Below are positions 35,634-44,115 of a DNA stretch of 55,621 nucleotides, piece after piece (positions within the stretch are counted from its first letter, which is position 1; the number at the start of each line of letters is the position of its first letter). The position numbers and the translations under genes are program-made. The notes beneath the pieces are model-generated. The model was not told the DNA's origin and ran no database searches. It saw nothing but the letters and a program-made list of their open reading frames with translations. This DNA is from Chloroflexota bacterium. Its GTDB lineage: Bacteria; Chloroflexota; Chloroflexia; Thermomicrobiales; UBA6265. Location: positions 1 to 55,621 of the forward strand of contig JAEWEG010000011.1 of NCBI GenBank assembly GCA_023389575.1. The letters are read 5' to 3'.

Positions 35634-35984
35634 TCAGGGAAGCGAAAGTCCTTCGACACGGGCCTCGGGAGGTGCCTCGTCACAGGGCTCGACGTGCCAG
35701 ATGGTTTCATCCCCACCGTGCCAGACGAGTTCCCCGAGGAAATCCGCGAGATTGGCCGCCAACACGTAATACGTGTTCTCGTGAGGTCGAATCCGCTCGG
35801 TTTCGAGCCGGGTGATGACCCGGTAGCCACGAGGGCGAGCGGCGATGGCTTCGGCAGGCGGTTCTCCATGCTGGTAGTGATACCGGCTGCCACGGGACAC
35901 GCTGGCCCAATCGACCTCGGCCCAGCCGCTGCCATCGGGGTTGTCTGGTATCCACAGGTCGGGCCGATCGTGATTCTCCGGCAT
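35634..35984 (-). CDS. Hypothetical protein coupled to the flavin reductase gene
   Basis: 116 residues. Its ATG shares a base with the stop of the upstream flavin reductase (TGATG), so it is translationally coupled. It is rich in Trp, His and acidic residues (WHGGDETIWHVEPCDE), with no signal peptide or membrane segment. The family is not recognised. The position in the MerR-reductase operon suggests a redox or stress-related role, as inference only. Confidence 0.6.
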   Translation of the reverse strand: MPENHDRPDLWIPDNPDGSGWAEVDWASVSRGSRYHYQHGEPPAEAIAARPRGYRVITRLETERIRPHENTYYVLAANLADFLGELVWHGGDETIWHVEPCDEAPPEARVEGLSLP

Positions 35985-36568
35985 CAACTCGCCTCCAGTC
36001 TCCGGTAGCGGCCCTCGTAGCTCAGGAGCGGATCGTCGGTGTCATCGCCGATGGCGCCACGCTCGATCTCGACGAACACCACCAGGTGATCGCCAGATTC
36101 GATGGCAGTGGTCACCTGGCCGGCGCACCAGGCCAACGCCCGGTCAAGGATCGGGACGCCGTCTTCCATCGTATGCGGTAGGCCCGTGAACCGGGCGTCA
36201 GGCAGGGGCGCGCGACCGGCGAATCGCTCGGCCGGGAACTCGTGCTCCGCCTCGAGAATGCTCACGCCGAGTGTCGTGCCTTCATTCACCAGGGTACGGA
36301 AGATTCCTTCGGCGATGGAGATGGCGAGCACCGGCGGGTCCAGGGACGCGACCATCAGCGAGGTGGCCGTGATGCCGCGCAAACCCATTTCGGGATCGGA
36401 TACGGTGACGATCGCGATGCCGCTTGGCCAGCGGCGTCGAAACCCGCGCGCGAGTTCGCCGGGATCGCTGGCGTCGCGCGGCTGGCTCCGCGTGCCACCG
36501 CCGAAAACGATCCCTCCACCACTCCGATTCGGTTCCCGCTCGGGGGATGGCTGCTTATTCTCCGGCAC
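35984..36568 (-). CDS. Flavin reductase domain protein (FMN-binding split-barrel)
   Basis: 194 residues from GTG 36568. FRRRWPSGIAIVTV, GITATSLMVASLDPPVLAISI and the GVSILEAEHEFPAERFAG stretch are standard blocks of the flavin_reduct family. This family supplies reduced FMN/FAD to monooxygenases, or acts as an NAD(P)H:flavin oxidoreductase. An extra 35-residue low-complexity N-terminus precedes the domain. It overlaps the MerR gene by 14 bases upstream and the hypothetical gene downstream. No monooxygenase partner is adjacent. Confidence 0.85.
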   Translation of the reverse strand: MPENKQPSPEREPNRSGGGIVFGGGTRSQPRDASDPGELARGFRRRWPSGIAIVTVSDPEMGLRGITATSLMVASLDPPVLAISIAEGIFRTLVNEGTTLGVSILEAEHEFPAERFAGRAPLPDARFTGLPHTMEDGVPILDRALAWCAGQVTTAIESGDHLVVFVEIERGAIGDDTDDPLLSYEGRYRRLEAS

Positions 36569-37037
36569 GGCGGTCGAGGTCCTCCAGTACGGAGCGGGCG
36601 TACTCCACGATCAGTTCGAACGCCTGATCCTGCTTGATCGGGCGGGCACCGGGCGGGCGGTCGCGCACCACGATGTCGAGATCCTCGTGCAGGCGATAGT
36701 GTCGCCAGGTTTCCGAGCTCGGCTCCATCTCGATCTTGAGCGCGACGGCGAGGTCGTCGGAGGTAAGACCGTTGAGCCGCTCGCGAATGTCGTTGAGCGG
36801 GAGCCGGGCGGCCTTGAGCTGCTGGATGTACCGGAGGCGGAGCATGTGATCCGCGTCGTAGACGGCGGATGGGCCGCGGCCATAGGCGGGCGGCAGCAAG
36901 CCTTCGGAGATGTAGTAGCGGATAGTCCGCGACGACACGCCCGACTCGGCCTCGAGGTCGTCCATTGAATAGCGAAGCGGCTGGGGCCGCTCGTACCGGC
37001 GTACACTGCCGGGGGGAAGCCTCCGGTCGTTCTGCAC
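36555..37037 (-). CDS. MerR family transcriptional regulator
   Basis: 160 residues from GTG 37037, chosen for AAGGAG five bases upstream. MDDLEAESGVSSRTIRYYISEGLLPPAYGR is split over the MerR winged-helix segment at about residues 25-55, followed by the dimerisation helix region. No metal-binding Cys set is present, so an organic or redox signal is more likely than a metal. It is the first gene of a three-gene overlapping operon with a flavin reductase, which it probably controls together with itself. Confidence 0.85.
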   Translation of the reverse strand: MQNDRRLPPGSVRRYERPQPLRYSMDDLEAESGVSSRTIRYYISEGLLPPAYGRGPSAVYDADHMLRLRYIQQLKAARLPLNDIRERLNGLTSDDLAVALKIEMEPSSETWRHYRLHEDLDIVVRDRPPGARPIKQDQAFELIVEYARSVLEDLDRRAGE

Positions 37038-37190
37038 CTGTTCTCCTTCGTCTCCACCCGGATGGCGCCTAGCACGCGCATGGCTACACGGCATCCGGCC
37101 ATGCCTTCCCCGTAGAATACGCCAGATGTGTGCAACGGATCGTCAGTCAGGTTTCGCTAGCAGGCGGAACCTCACATCGTCGTTGCCGCC

Positions 37191-38036
37191 TCAATGAAGC
37201 AGGATTCGAGCGTCGATGTTGGCGTGTTCCTTCAGCAGGTAGAGAAGGCTCGAGCCATCAATGAGTTCGAGCGGCTTACCCTGAGCGAATTCAAAAGCGG
37301 TCGGGCCGTATCCAGATGTCGTGACCAATATGCCCTTCGTGGCACCTTCATTCTGCATGCTGCCAAACAGGTCACGAACCGCGGAGACGTCGACTCGATT
37401 CTTGTAACGCTTCGCCTGTATGACTACCTTCCCTCCGAAAATGGGACGCGAGTCGAACGCGACGCAGTCAATACCTCCATCTCTGGATGCGCGTGTCTGC
37501 TTTGTATCCAGCCCCATCTTGCTGAATAGATTCTGAATCAGGCTCTCGAATTCTGAAGGCGACAACTCAAGCAGATTGGGCCGATGATCCAAGTCGGAGA
37601 GGATATCGGTTTCTTCGATGAATCGTCGATCCACCATCTCGAACTCGATTACGGGTTTGACCGCCGCCAATTGCTCCGGACTTCTTGAAACACTGGCATT
37701 AAGCATCGAAAGACAAGCGGAAGGATCCACGTTAGCAAGGTCCAGTTCGTCAAAGGCCTCGCGAGCAACGCGAAGGCTAATGACGCAGGATCGAGTCATT
37801 CGACCACTTCGCGGATCTATTGCTTCAAGCATCCCGTTGAATGTGACCGCCTCAATAAAAGTATTGCGGTCAGCCTCAATGAGTTCATGAATCGTTCGAA
37901 GCGTTACCTGTGCGATCAACGATGCATAGAGACTCTTGATTTCCTTGGCCGGTCTCGCAGACTCTTGTATCTCATCTCGGCTCTTCACATACTTGTACTG
38001 TCTCATTCGCGGAATAACATCAACGGTGGGTAAGTC
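37191..38036 (-). CDS. Restriction endonuclease, C-terminal half with Mrr-like catalytic domain (after an in-frame stop)
   Basis: The distal part of an interrupted gene. An ATG at 38006 would give 271 residues. From about residue 145 of that product it has an Mrr_cat domain: SPSEFESLIQNLFSKMG, TRASRDGGIDCVA with the catalytic Asp, and VVIQAKRY with the Q-x-K of the PD-(D/E)xK core. ILVTTSGY and PLELIDG then follow. The catalytic set looks intact. Ten codons between the ochre stop (38039-38037) and this ATG continue the conserved sequence (DLPTVDVIPR), showing that the two halves were one protein. Such enzymes cut modified or foreign DNA. GC content looks lower than in the neighbours, suggesting transfer. 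Confidence 0.8.
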   Translation of the reverse strand, partial: DLPTVDVIPRMRQYKYVKSRDEIQESARPAKEIKSLYASLIAQVTLRTIHELIEADRNTFIEAVTFNGMLEAIDPRSGRMTRSCVISLRVAREAFDELDLANVDPSACLSMLNASVSRSPEQLAAVKPVIEFEMVDRRFIEETDILSDLDHRPNLLELSPSEFESLIQNLFSKMGLDTKQTRASRDGGIDCVAFDSRPIFGGKVVIQAKRYKNRVDVSAVRDLFGSMQNEGATKGILVTTSGYGPTAFEFAQGKPLELIDGSSLLYLLKEHANIDARILLH

Positions 38037-38789
38037 TTATTCGCAAACGAGATGCTTCGATTCTGGAACATAAGCAAGACGAAAATGCTGGGGGAATCCC
38101 TGCGGGTAGACACTGTTTCCCATGACCATGGAAAAGTAAGAAACGATTGCTTCGGGCTCCGATTGCTGCAATGACGCCACGAGCGAATCAAGTTGGTGAT
38201 TGTGCGCCTCAACCTCTGCTTTCAGCTTCTGCTGCCGCTCGGCATGGTCCTTCTCAGCCTCCGAAAGTTGCCTGAGCCGCCGCTCCTCCTCTGCCTGGTG
38301 AGCCTTTTTGGCCTCCTCGAACCGTGCACCCGCTGCATCACATTCGACAGCGTGTTTCTTCTTCCCGAATATCTTCGCGAGCCCCGACGGCGCAGGCGGT
38401 TCAAACCGACTCCACTCCGGGGGCGGGGTTGGTGTGCCCAGCTCGCGAGGATGGAACGGCTCCGGCGTCCAGTCGCGTCGCAGTTTGCCGAGATCCACAT
38501 GGTCGTCGACCGCCAACGTCGCGATCAGTATGGTCTCGATATCAGAAACCCGGACCGCCAGATCCGCGTTCGCGGCTTCGCATTCGGCTTGCCGAGACTC
38601 CTGGTACAGCTGCCTCTGTTCTCGCTCGGTCTGTGCCTGAGCTCGTTCAGCAGCTTTCACGGCGGCGATCGCTTTTCGACGCGCAGCCTCTTGCTCCCGC
38701 ACCAGCTGTCGATTTGCGCGCTCGCGTTCTCTCGCCGCTCGGGCGAACTCTCGCTGCATCTGAGAAAAAGCTCGTAGAGTACTGGACAC
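38037..38789 (-). CDS. Restriction endonuclease, N-terminal coiled-coil half (truncated by stop)
   Basis: 250 residues from GTG 38789, with GGAG eight bases upstream. The first 85 and later residues 160-205 are highly charged Arg/Glu/Ala/Gln-rich helices, a likely coiled coil. The end reads LAYVPESKHLVCE and then TAA. In the homologous full-length proteins I recall, a Tyr stands at this point (E-Y-D-L-P pattern), so a Tyr codon has probably become ochre. The frame continues unchanged into the nuclease half. Without readthrough, this half has no catalytic domain. Confidence 0.75.
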   Translation of the reverse strand: MSSTLRAFSQMQREFARAARERERANRQLVREQEAARRKAIAAVKAAERAQAQTEREQRQLYQESRQAECEAANADLAVRVSDIETILIATLAVDDHVDLGKLRRDWTPEPFHPRELGTPTPPPEWSRFEPPAPSGLAKIFGKKKHAVECDAAGARFEEAKKAHQAEEERRLRQLSEAEKDHAERQQKLKAEVEAHNHQLDSLVASLQQSEPEAIVSYFSMVMGNSVYPQGFPQHFRLAYVPESKHLVCE

Positions 38790-39123
38790 TTCCTGTTCTC
38801 CAATGGTATTTCAGCGCTAGTGGAGCTATCGGTATATTAATGGCAAGACCCTAGTGACATTCTACACCGTCAAAAACTGGTGCTCATGGGGTCGCCAATA
38901 AACAGCTGGAGTGAGCAGGACCCCCACCGGCGGACTGAATTGCAGCGCCGCTCGCTTGCGCTCGTCAATTTCGTAAACTCCTTGGGGCAGCACTTCCGGT
39001 GCTCGGCCCTTATGGATCAGAAATGACCGCCGACTCTGGAGTCGGCGCGATTTCACTTGGTGACATTCAACATGGAACACAGCGCATACAATCGTCAGCG
39101 CTCGAAAGGACTCCCGGGTTCGA
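38790..39123. other. Intergenic region, no confident gene
   Basis: 334 bases upstream of the nuclease gene. A 72-codon minus-strand frame (39080-38862) has no good ribosome-binding site or recognisable features. I see no clear promoter. Confidence 0.4.
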
Positions 39124-39318
39124 ATGGATATCGTCGCGATCGTCTGGTTTGGGATTTCGGGCGGGGCACTCGTGTTCGCGATCTCGCTGCTTTTCCAGCG
39201 TTACGTCAAGAAAACGCCCCATGCCGTTCAGTCGCGTGGGTCGTTCGCGATGTTCGCCTTCATCATGGTGCTGTTCGCGATCGGAGCGGCGGTGGCCGGA
39301 ATCGCCTCGACAGGCTGA
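39124..39318 (+). CDS. Small two-helix membrane protein
   Basis: 64 residues with two hydrophobic segments (about 5-24 and 42-60) separated by a basic loop (QRYVKKTPH). Such short double-spanning proteins are usually of unknown function. AAAGGA is about 12 bases before the ATG, a loose spacing. Stop is followed by a 135-base gap before the flippase-like gene. Confidence 0.6.
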   Translation: MDIVAIVWFGISGGALVFAISLLFQRYVKKTPHAVQSRGSFAMFAFIMVLFAIGAAVAGIASTG

Positions 39319-39453
39319 ACTGGCGCGCTTTGGAGCCTCGCCCCCAGGTTATGTTCCCTGGCTGCCGTGGGTCCAACGGGTAGCGTACGTACATACGGCG
39401 CGAATAATCGCGTGCTACGGTGAAGAGTGCGCCCTCTGGGGAGGCTGACCCGG

Positions 39454-39590
39454 GTGGCCATTCACGAGACGAACAATTCAATCGGCCGGAAGGTTGGTGA
39501 CATCCCATTAGCACGTCCCTACGAAGTCTCACCTCGTTCCTCCGACGCCACGGCCCGTACCTGTGGCTGGTCCTCCTGCTCGGGTTCACC
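39454..39590 (+). other. Probable true N-terminus of the flippase-like gene, out of frame
   Basis: GTG 39454 has GGGGAGG nine bases upstream, far better than any site near 39591. Its frame runs MAIHETNNSIGRKVGDIP and then needs a one-base change at CCC 39504-39506 to enter the frame of the membrane protein. That frame reads STSLRSLTSFLRRHG and a first membrane helix (LWLVLLLGFTVYFGI). Either a base was lost in this C run, or the sequence has an error there. Confidence 0.6.
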
Positions 39591-40508
39591 GTGTACTTCG
39601 GGATTAGCCAGCAGGCAGAGCTTGCCCGCATCCGGGACACCATCCTCAACGCCCGCCGCGAGTGGATCGTTGGGTTGGTCCTGCTCGAACTCGTGATCCT
39701 GGCCCTCGTGGCCGGCGCCTACCGCGTCCTGCTCTCTCGCCTTGGACACAACATCAAGTTGATTCCCCTCGTCGGCGTGCACCTCAAACGCGTGGTGGTG
39801 GGAACCGTGACCCCGGTCGGCGGTCCCTCCTCCATGGTGGTGTTCATCCATGCCCTCCGCGGGCGAGGCGTGAAACCGGCCGATTCACTGCTGGCGGTGT
39901 CGATCAAGAGCGTGATCGGGAATATCGCCTTCCTGATCCTGCTTCTGCCGGTTGTGTTTCTGCAGGAACGCACACCGCTCCTGATGGCCTGCACGGCGGG
40001 TCTGATCGCCCTGGTTGGCGTGATGGCGTTCGCGCTGATCGTCACCCTGCGCCGCTCCAAGCCGCCAGGCTGGATCCTTCACCGCCTGCCGCGCAAGGGC
40101 CTCAGGTTCCTCGCCCAGGTTCGCAGCCATGACATCTCCATTCCCCAACTGGCGGGCCCCTTCGCCATCATGATGGCGACCAAGCTGTGCGGGGTGCTGA
40201 TGCTGTTCATGGCCCTCCGGGCCGTCGGGCATCATCCGGACATCCAGGTGCCGCTCATGGCCTACGTGGTCGGCATGGTGTTCCTGATGGTCGCGCCCGT
40301 GTTCCAGGGCATCGGCGTCGTCGAGGTGAGCATGGCGGTCGCCCTCCAGCGTCTTGGCGTTCCTCCGGCCGCCGCGATTGGCGCGACGCTGCTCTGCCGC
40401 GCCGGTGAACTGTGGCTACCGCTGACGGCTGGCATCCTCTTCCAGGCCTGGGAAACAATCACCCGCCGCGTGACGGGAAACCTCTCGCCGGTCACGCCCA
40501 GCCAGTAG
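39591..40508 (+). CDS. Flippase-like / lysylphosphatidylglycerol-synthase-TM family membrane protein (YbhN-like)
   Basis: 305 residues as an uninterrupted frame from GTG 39591, but that start cuts through the first membrane helix. The remainder shows six or more helices and family blocks VGTVTPVGGPSSMVV (about 65-80), LAVSIKSVIGN, and the late PVFQGIGVVEVSMA with GATLLCRAGELWLPL. These match the UPF0104/LPG_synthase_TM family, often linked to glycolipid or polyprenol handling. The product would be an integral membrane protein. See the separate entry for the likely upstream start and frameshift. Confidence 0.8.
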   Translation: MYFGISQQAELARIRDTILNARREWIVGLVLLELVILALVAGAYRVLLSRLGHNIKLIPLVGVHLKRVVVGTVTPVGGPSSMVVFIHALRGRGVKPADSLLAVSIKSVIGNIAFLILLLPVVFLQERTPLLMACTAGLIALVGVMAFALIVTLRRSKPPGWILHRLPRKGLRFLAQVRSHDISIPQLAGPFAIMMATKLCGVLMLFMALRAVGHHPDIQVPLMAYVVGMVFLMVAPVFQGIGVVEVSMAVALQRLGVPPAAAIGATLLCRAGELWLPLTAGILFQAWETITRRVTGNLSPVTPSQ

Positions 40509-40585
40509 CCATTTCCCCGGCGTGACCGCGCCGTTTTGGCCCCAAACGCCACCACCACCCACCCATCCCGGCGGTTGTTCGGGCA

Positions 40586-40594
40586 TGGGATAAT
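40586..40594 (+). promoter_or_regulatory. Extended -10 promoter candidate for the pentose phosphate cluster
   Basis: TGGGATAAT: an extended TGn followed by GATAAT. No convincing -35, which extended -10 promoters can lack. The leader to the transketolase GTG would be about 125 bases. Confidence 0.45.
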
Positions 40595-40725
40595 GGATGT
40601 ATCGCCGGTATCGGTGGACGCATCGCGTCCTGGTGCCGGCCCCAGTCATGCGTTTCCAGTGCGTTTGCACCCCAAAACGAGCGGCGATGCCGCCGCGAAC
40701 CGTCGATTGTCCAAGGAGGATTCAC

Positions 40726-42864
40726 GTGGCGACCGCCACCCAGAACACCACGCTCGAAACCCAGGCCATCAACGCGATCCGCACGCTGTCGATCGACGCC
40801 GTGCAGGCCGCCAATTCGGGCCACCCGGGCCTGCCCATGGGCGCAGCGCCAATGGCGTACGTTGTCTGGCAGGAGTTCCTGAAGCACAACCCCCGCAACC
40901 CGGAATGGTTCGACCGCGACCGGTTCGTCCTTTCGGCGGGCCATGGCTCTGCGCTCATCTATTCGCTGCTGCACCTGACCGGCTACGATCTGTCCGTGGA
41001 CGACCTCAAGGCCTTCCGCCAGATCGGCTCGAAGACCCCAGGTCATCCGGAACGGGGCCACACGCCGGGCGTCGAAGTAACGACTGGTCCGCTCGGGCAG
41101 GGCTTCGCCAACGGCGTGGGCTTCGCGATCGCCGAACAGTTCCTGGCCACGACCTACAACAAGCCGGGCCACGAAATCGTCAACCACCACACTTACGGCA
41201 TCGTCTCCGATGGCGACGTGATGGAAGGTGTCGCCTTCGAGGCCGCCGCGATTGCCGGCAACATGAAGCTCGGCAAGCTCATCTACCTCTACGACCAGAA
41301 CCACATCACCCTCGCCGCCTCGGCCAACGTCTCGTTCCGGGAGGATGTCGCGGCGCGATTCGAGGCGCTCGGCTGGCATGTGATCTCCATCGATGGCCAG
41401 GACACCGATTCCGTTCGCCGGGCGATCGAGGAAGGCAAGGCCGAAACCGGCAAGCCGACCCTGATCTGCGCGCGCACCACGATTGGCTATGGTTCGCCGA
41501 ACAAGGCGGGCACCTTCGGTGTCCACGGTTCGCCGCTCGGTCCCGACGAAGTCAAGCTGACCAAGGAGAATCTGGGCGTTCCCACCGAACCGGCCTTCCA
41601 CGTGCCGGAAGAGGCATCCGCCCACTTCCTCTCGGCGGTCGACAACGGCGACAGCGCGGAAGCCGACTGGCAGGCCCGGTTCGACGCCTACAAGGCGGAA
41701 TACCCGAACGAGGCGGCCGAGTTCGAGGCGGCGATGAACGGCGAACTCCCGGCTGGGTGGGACGCGAGCATCCCGTCGTGGAACGCCGGCGACAAGGCCA
41801 TGGCCACCCGCAAGGCATCCGGCGAGGTCATGAACGCCTTCTACAGGAACCTGCCGACGTTCATGGGCGGCTCGGCCGACCTCAACCCGTCCACCAACAC
41901 GGTGCTCAAGGGCGGCGGTGACTTCGGCAACCCGGAAACGCTCCAGGACGGCGAGCAGGGCCTCTCCGGCGGCGACTGGAACTACGCCGGGCGCAACATC
42001 CACTTCGGCATTCGCGAGCACGGCATGGGCAGCATCGTCAACGGCCTGGCCGCGCACGGTGGCATCATCCCATTTGGCTCGACCTTCCTGGTGTTCTCCG
42101 ACTACATGCGACCGGCCATCCGCCTCGCGGCGCTGAGCCACCTCAAGTCGATCTGGGTGTTCACCCACGACAGCGTGGCGGTTGGCGAAGACGGCCCGAC
42201 TCACGAACCGGTCGAGCATGTGATGTCGCTCCGGCTCATCCCGCACCTGACCGTGATCCGCCCGGCCGACGGCAACGAAACGGCCGCCGCCTGGCGACAC
42301 GCCGTCACCAGCGATACCTCGACCGTGCTGGTGCTCAGCCGGCAGGACCTTTCGATTCTTGATCAGTCCGGCGCGACCGGGGACGCCAGCAAGGGCGGCT
42401 ACATCCTGGCCGACAGCGATGGCACGCCTGACGTCGTGCTGATCGCCACCGGATCCGAAGTTGAACTGGCCGTGATGGCGCGAGATGTCCTCGCCGAAAA
42501 GGGCGTGAAGGCGCGAGTAGTTTCGATGCCAAGCTGGGAGATCTTCGAGGCGCAGGGCGCCGAATGGAAGACCCAGGTCCTTGGCGACAGCGGCACTCCG
42601 CGAGTGTCGATTGAAGCCGGTTCCACGCTCGGCTGGTCCCGCTACACTGGCGGCAACGGCGCGAATGTTGGCATCGACACCTACGGCGCGTCTGGCCCGG
42701 GCAAGGAAGTCCTCAAGCTCTACGGCATGACGCAGGAGCACGTGGCCGCCACGGCGCTGCGCCTGCTCGGCCGGACCGACGAAGCGAACGAACTTGATTC
42801 GGAATACCTGGCCAGCCAGGAGGCCGCCGGCGTCCAGCCCGCGGGCTCCGACGGGCATTCCTAA
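40726..42864 (+). CDS. tkt: Transketolase
   Basis: 712 residues from GTG 40726, with AAGGAGGA five bases upstream. It transfers two-carbon units between ketose and aldose phosphates with thiamine diphosphate. Visible are SGHPGLPMGAAPMAY, SAGHGSALIY, the ThDP motif SDGDVMEG...YDQN (about 163-195), and the pyrimidine-domain signature EDGPTHEPVEH (about 490). A C-terminal domain follows from about 570. It is the first gene of the pentose phosphate cluster. It links the non-oxidative branch to glycolysis. Confidence 0.96.
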   Translation: MATATQNTTLETQAINAIRTLSIDAVQAANSGHPGLPMGAAPMAYVVWQEFLKHNPRNPEWFDRDRFVLSAGHGSALIYSLLHLTGYDLSVDDLKAFRQIGSKTPGHPERGHTPGVEVTTGPLGQGFANGVGFAIAEQFLATTYNKPGHEIVNHHTYGIVSDGDVMEGVAFEAAAIAGNMKLGKLIYLYDQNHITLAASANVSFREDVAARFEALGWHVISIDGQDTDSVRRAIEEGKAETGKPTLICARTTIGYGSPNKAGTFGVHGSPLGPDEVKLTKENLGVPTEPAFHVPEEASAHFLSAVDNGDSAEADWQARFDAYKAEYPNEAAEFEAAMNGELPAGWDASIPSWNAGDKAMATRKASGEVMNAFYRNLPTFMGGSADLNPSTNTVLKGGGDFGNPETLQDGEQGLSGGDWNYAGRNIHFGIREHGMGSIVNGLAAHGGIIPFGSTFLVFSDYMRPAIRLAALSHLKSIWVFTHDSVAVGEDGPTHEPVEHVMSLRLIPHLTVIRPADGNETAAAWRHAVTSDTSTVLVLSRQDLSILDQSGATGDASKGGYILADSDGTPDVVLIATGSEVELAVMARDVLAEKGVKARVVSMPSWEIFEAQGAEWKTQVLGDSGTPRVSIEAGSTLGWSRYTGGNGANVGIDTYGASGPGKEVLKLYGMTQEHVAATALRLLGRTDEANELDSEYLASQEAAGVQPAGSDGHS

Positions 42865-42919
42865 ACGCCAGGCTGGTCTATCACAGGCAGGCACGAAGCC
42901 TGCTGGAAAGGGTTGGCAC

Positions 42920-44044
42920 ATGGCCACCAATACCATCAAGCAACTCCTCACCGAGGGCCAGAGTGTCTGGCAGGACGACATTTCGCGAGACATGCTCAAC
43001 TCCGGACTGCTGCAACAGCGGATCGATGAGGTTGGCATCCGCGGGGTAACGTCGAACCCGAGCATTTTCCAGAAGGCGATCGCTTCCGGCGACGCCTACG
43101 ACGAGGACATCACCCGGCTGCTGGGCGACAACCTTGCGGTCGAAGAGGTGTTCCAGACGCTGGCGGTCAAGGACATCCAGGACGCCTGCGACCTGTTCCG
43201 CCCGATTTACGATGAGTCGAACGGCGAAGACGGATTCGTCTCGCTGGAAGTGCTGCCGTCGCTCGCGCGTGACACCCAGGGAACGATGGAGAACGCCCGC
43301 ATCCTGTGGAGCGCGGTCGATCGCCCGAACCTGATGGTGAAGGTGCCTGGCACGATCGAAGGCGCGCCGGCCATTGAGGAGCTCCTGTACGAGGGGCTCA
43401 ACATCAACGTGACGCTGCTGTTCTCGCTTGAGAACTACGAGCGGGTGGCCCAGGCGTTCATCTCCGCCCTGATTCGCCGCAACGATGAAGGCAAGCCGAT
43501 CGACCGGATCGCCTCCGTGGCGTCGTTCTTCGTCAGCCGGGTGGACACCACCGCCGACAAGCTGCTGGAAAAGGTTGGCACCGAGGAAGCGTTGGCGCTC
43601 AAGGGCAAGGTCGCCGTCGCCAACGCACAATTGGCCTACGAGGTTTTCCAGAAGCTCTTCGGCAGCGACCAGTGGCGCGGGCTCGAAGCCGCTGGCGCGC
43701 GCGTGCAGCGTCCGCTGTGGGCCAGCACCGGCGTCAAGAACCCGGACTACAGCGACGTGCTCTACGTGGAGACGCTGATCGGTCCGGACACCGTCAACAC
43801 CATGCCGGTGGCGACCATCGAGGCGTTCCTCGACCATGGCACGGTGGCCCGCACCGTGGACGCCGACTACGAGGGCGCGCACGCCGTCGTTGACGCGCTG
43901 GCCGCGACGGGGGTCTCGCTGGACGAGATTACCGCGAAGCTCGAAACCGATGGGATCGATGCCTTCGTCAAGTCATTCGACGACCTGCTGGCGGGCGTTG
44001 AAGGCAAGCGGCAATCGCTGGCCCAGGTAGCTGGCGACAACTAA
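42920..44044 (+). CDS. tal: Transaldolase
   Basis: 374 residues, the long form found in actinobacteria and Chloroflexota. RGVTSNPSIFQKAI at the N-terminus, NLMVKVPGT with the Schiff-base Lys (about residue 142), and LWASTGVKNPDYSD (about 270-285) are diagnostic. It swaps dihydroxyacetone units between sedoheptulose 7-phosphate and glyceraldehyde 3-phosphate. ATG 42920 has AAGGG seven bases upstream. The gap to tkt is 55 bases. Confidence 0.95.
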   Translation: MATNTIKQLLTEGQSVWQDDISRDMLNSGLLQQRIDEVGIRGVTSNPSIFQKAIASGDAYDEDITRLLGDNLAVEEVFQTLAVKDIQDACDLFRPIYDESNGEDGFVSLEVLPSLARDTQGTMENARILWSAVDRPNLMVKVPGTIEGAPAIEELLYEGLNINVTLLFSLENYERVAQAFISALIRRNDEGKPIDRIASVASFFVSRVDTTADKLLEKVGTEEALALKGKVAVANAQLAYEVFQKLFGSDQWRGLEAAGARVQRPLWASTGVKNPDYSDVLYVETLIGPDTVNTMPVATIEAFLDHGTVARTVDADYEGAHAVVDALAATGVSLDEITAKLETDGIDAFVKSFDDLLAGVEGKRQSLAQVAGDN

Positions 44045-44063
44045 CCCATGCGATGAAGGCGCC

Positions 44064-44085
44064 AGGCCGGCCAGTTGGCCGGTCT
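44064..44085 (+). terminator. Hairpin between tal and gnd
   Basis: AGGCCGGCC, loop AGTT, GGCCGGTCT: nine pairs with one G-T. No T-run, so more likely an mRNA processing or attenuation element than a full stop. Confidence 0.4.
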
Positions 44086-44115
44086 GTCGGCGTGTATCCC
44101 CCGGAGATGCCCAGG

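Noticed and set aside
38862..39080. 72-codon minus-strand frame
   Set aside because: No ribosome-binding site, unusual composition and no motif.
40492..43065. 857-codon minus-strand frame
   Set aside because: Lies opposite transketolase, whose motifs are unmistakable; the codon pattern is that of a shadow frame.
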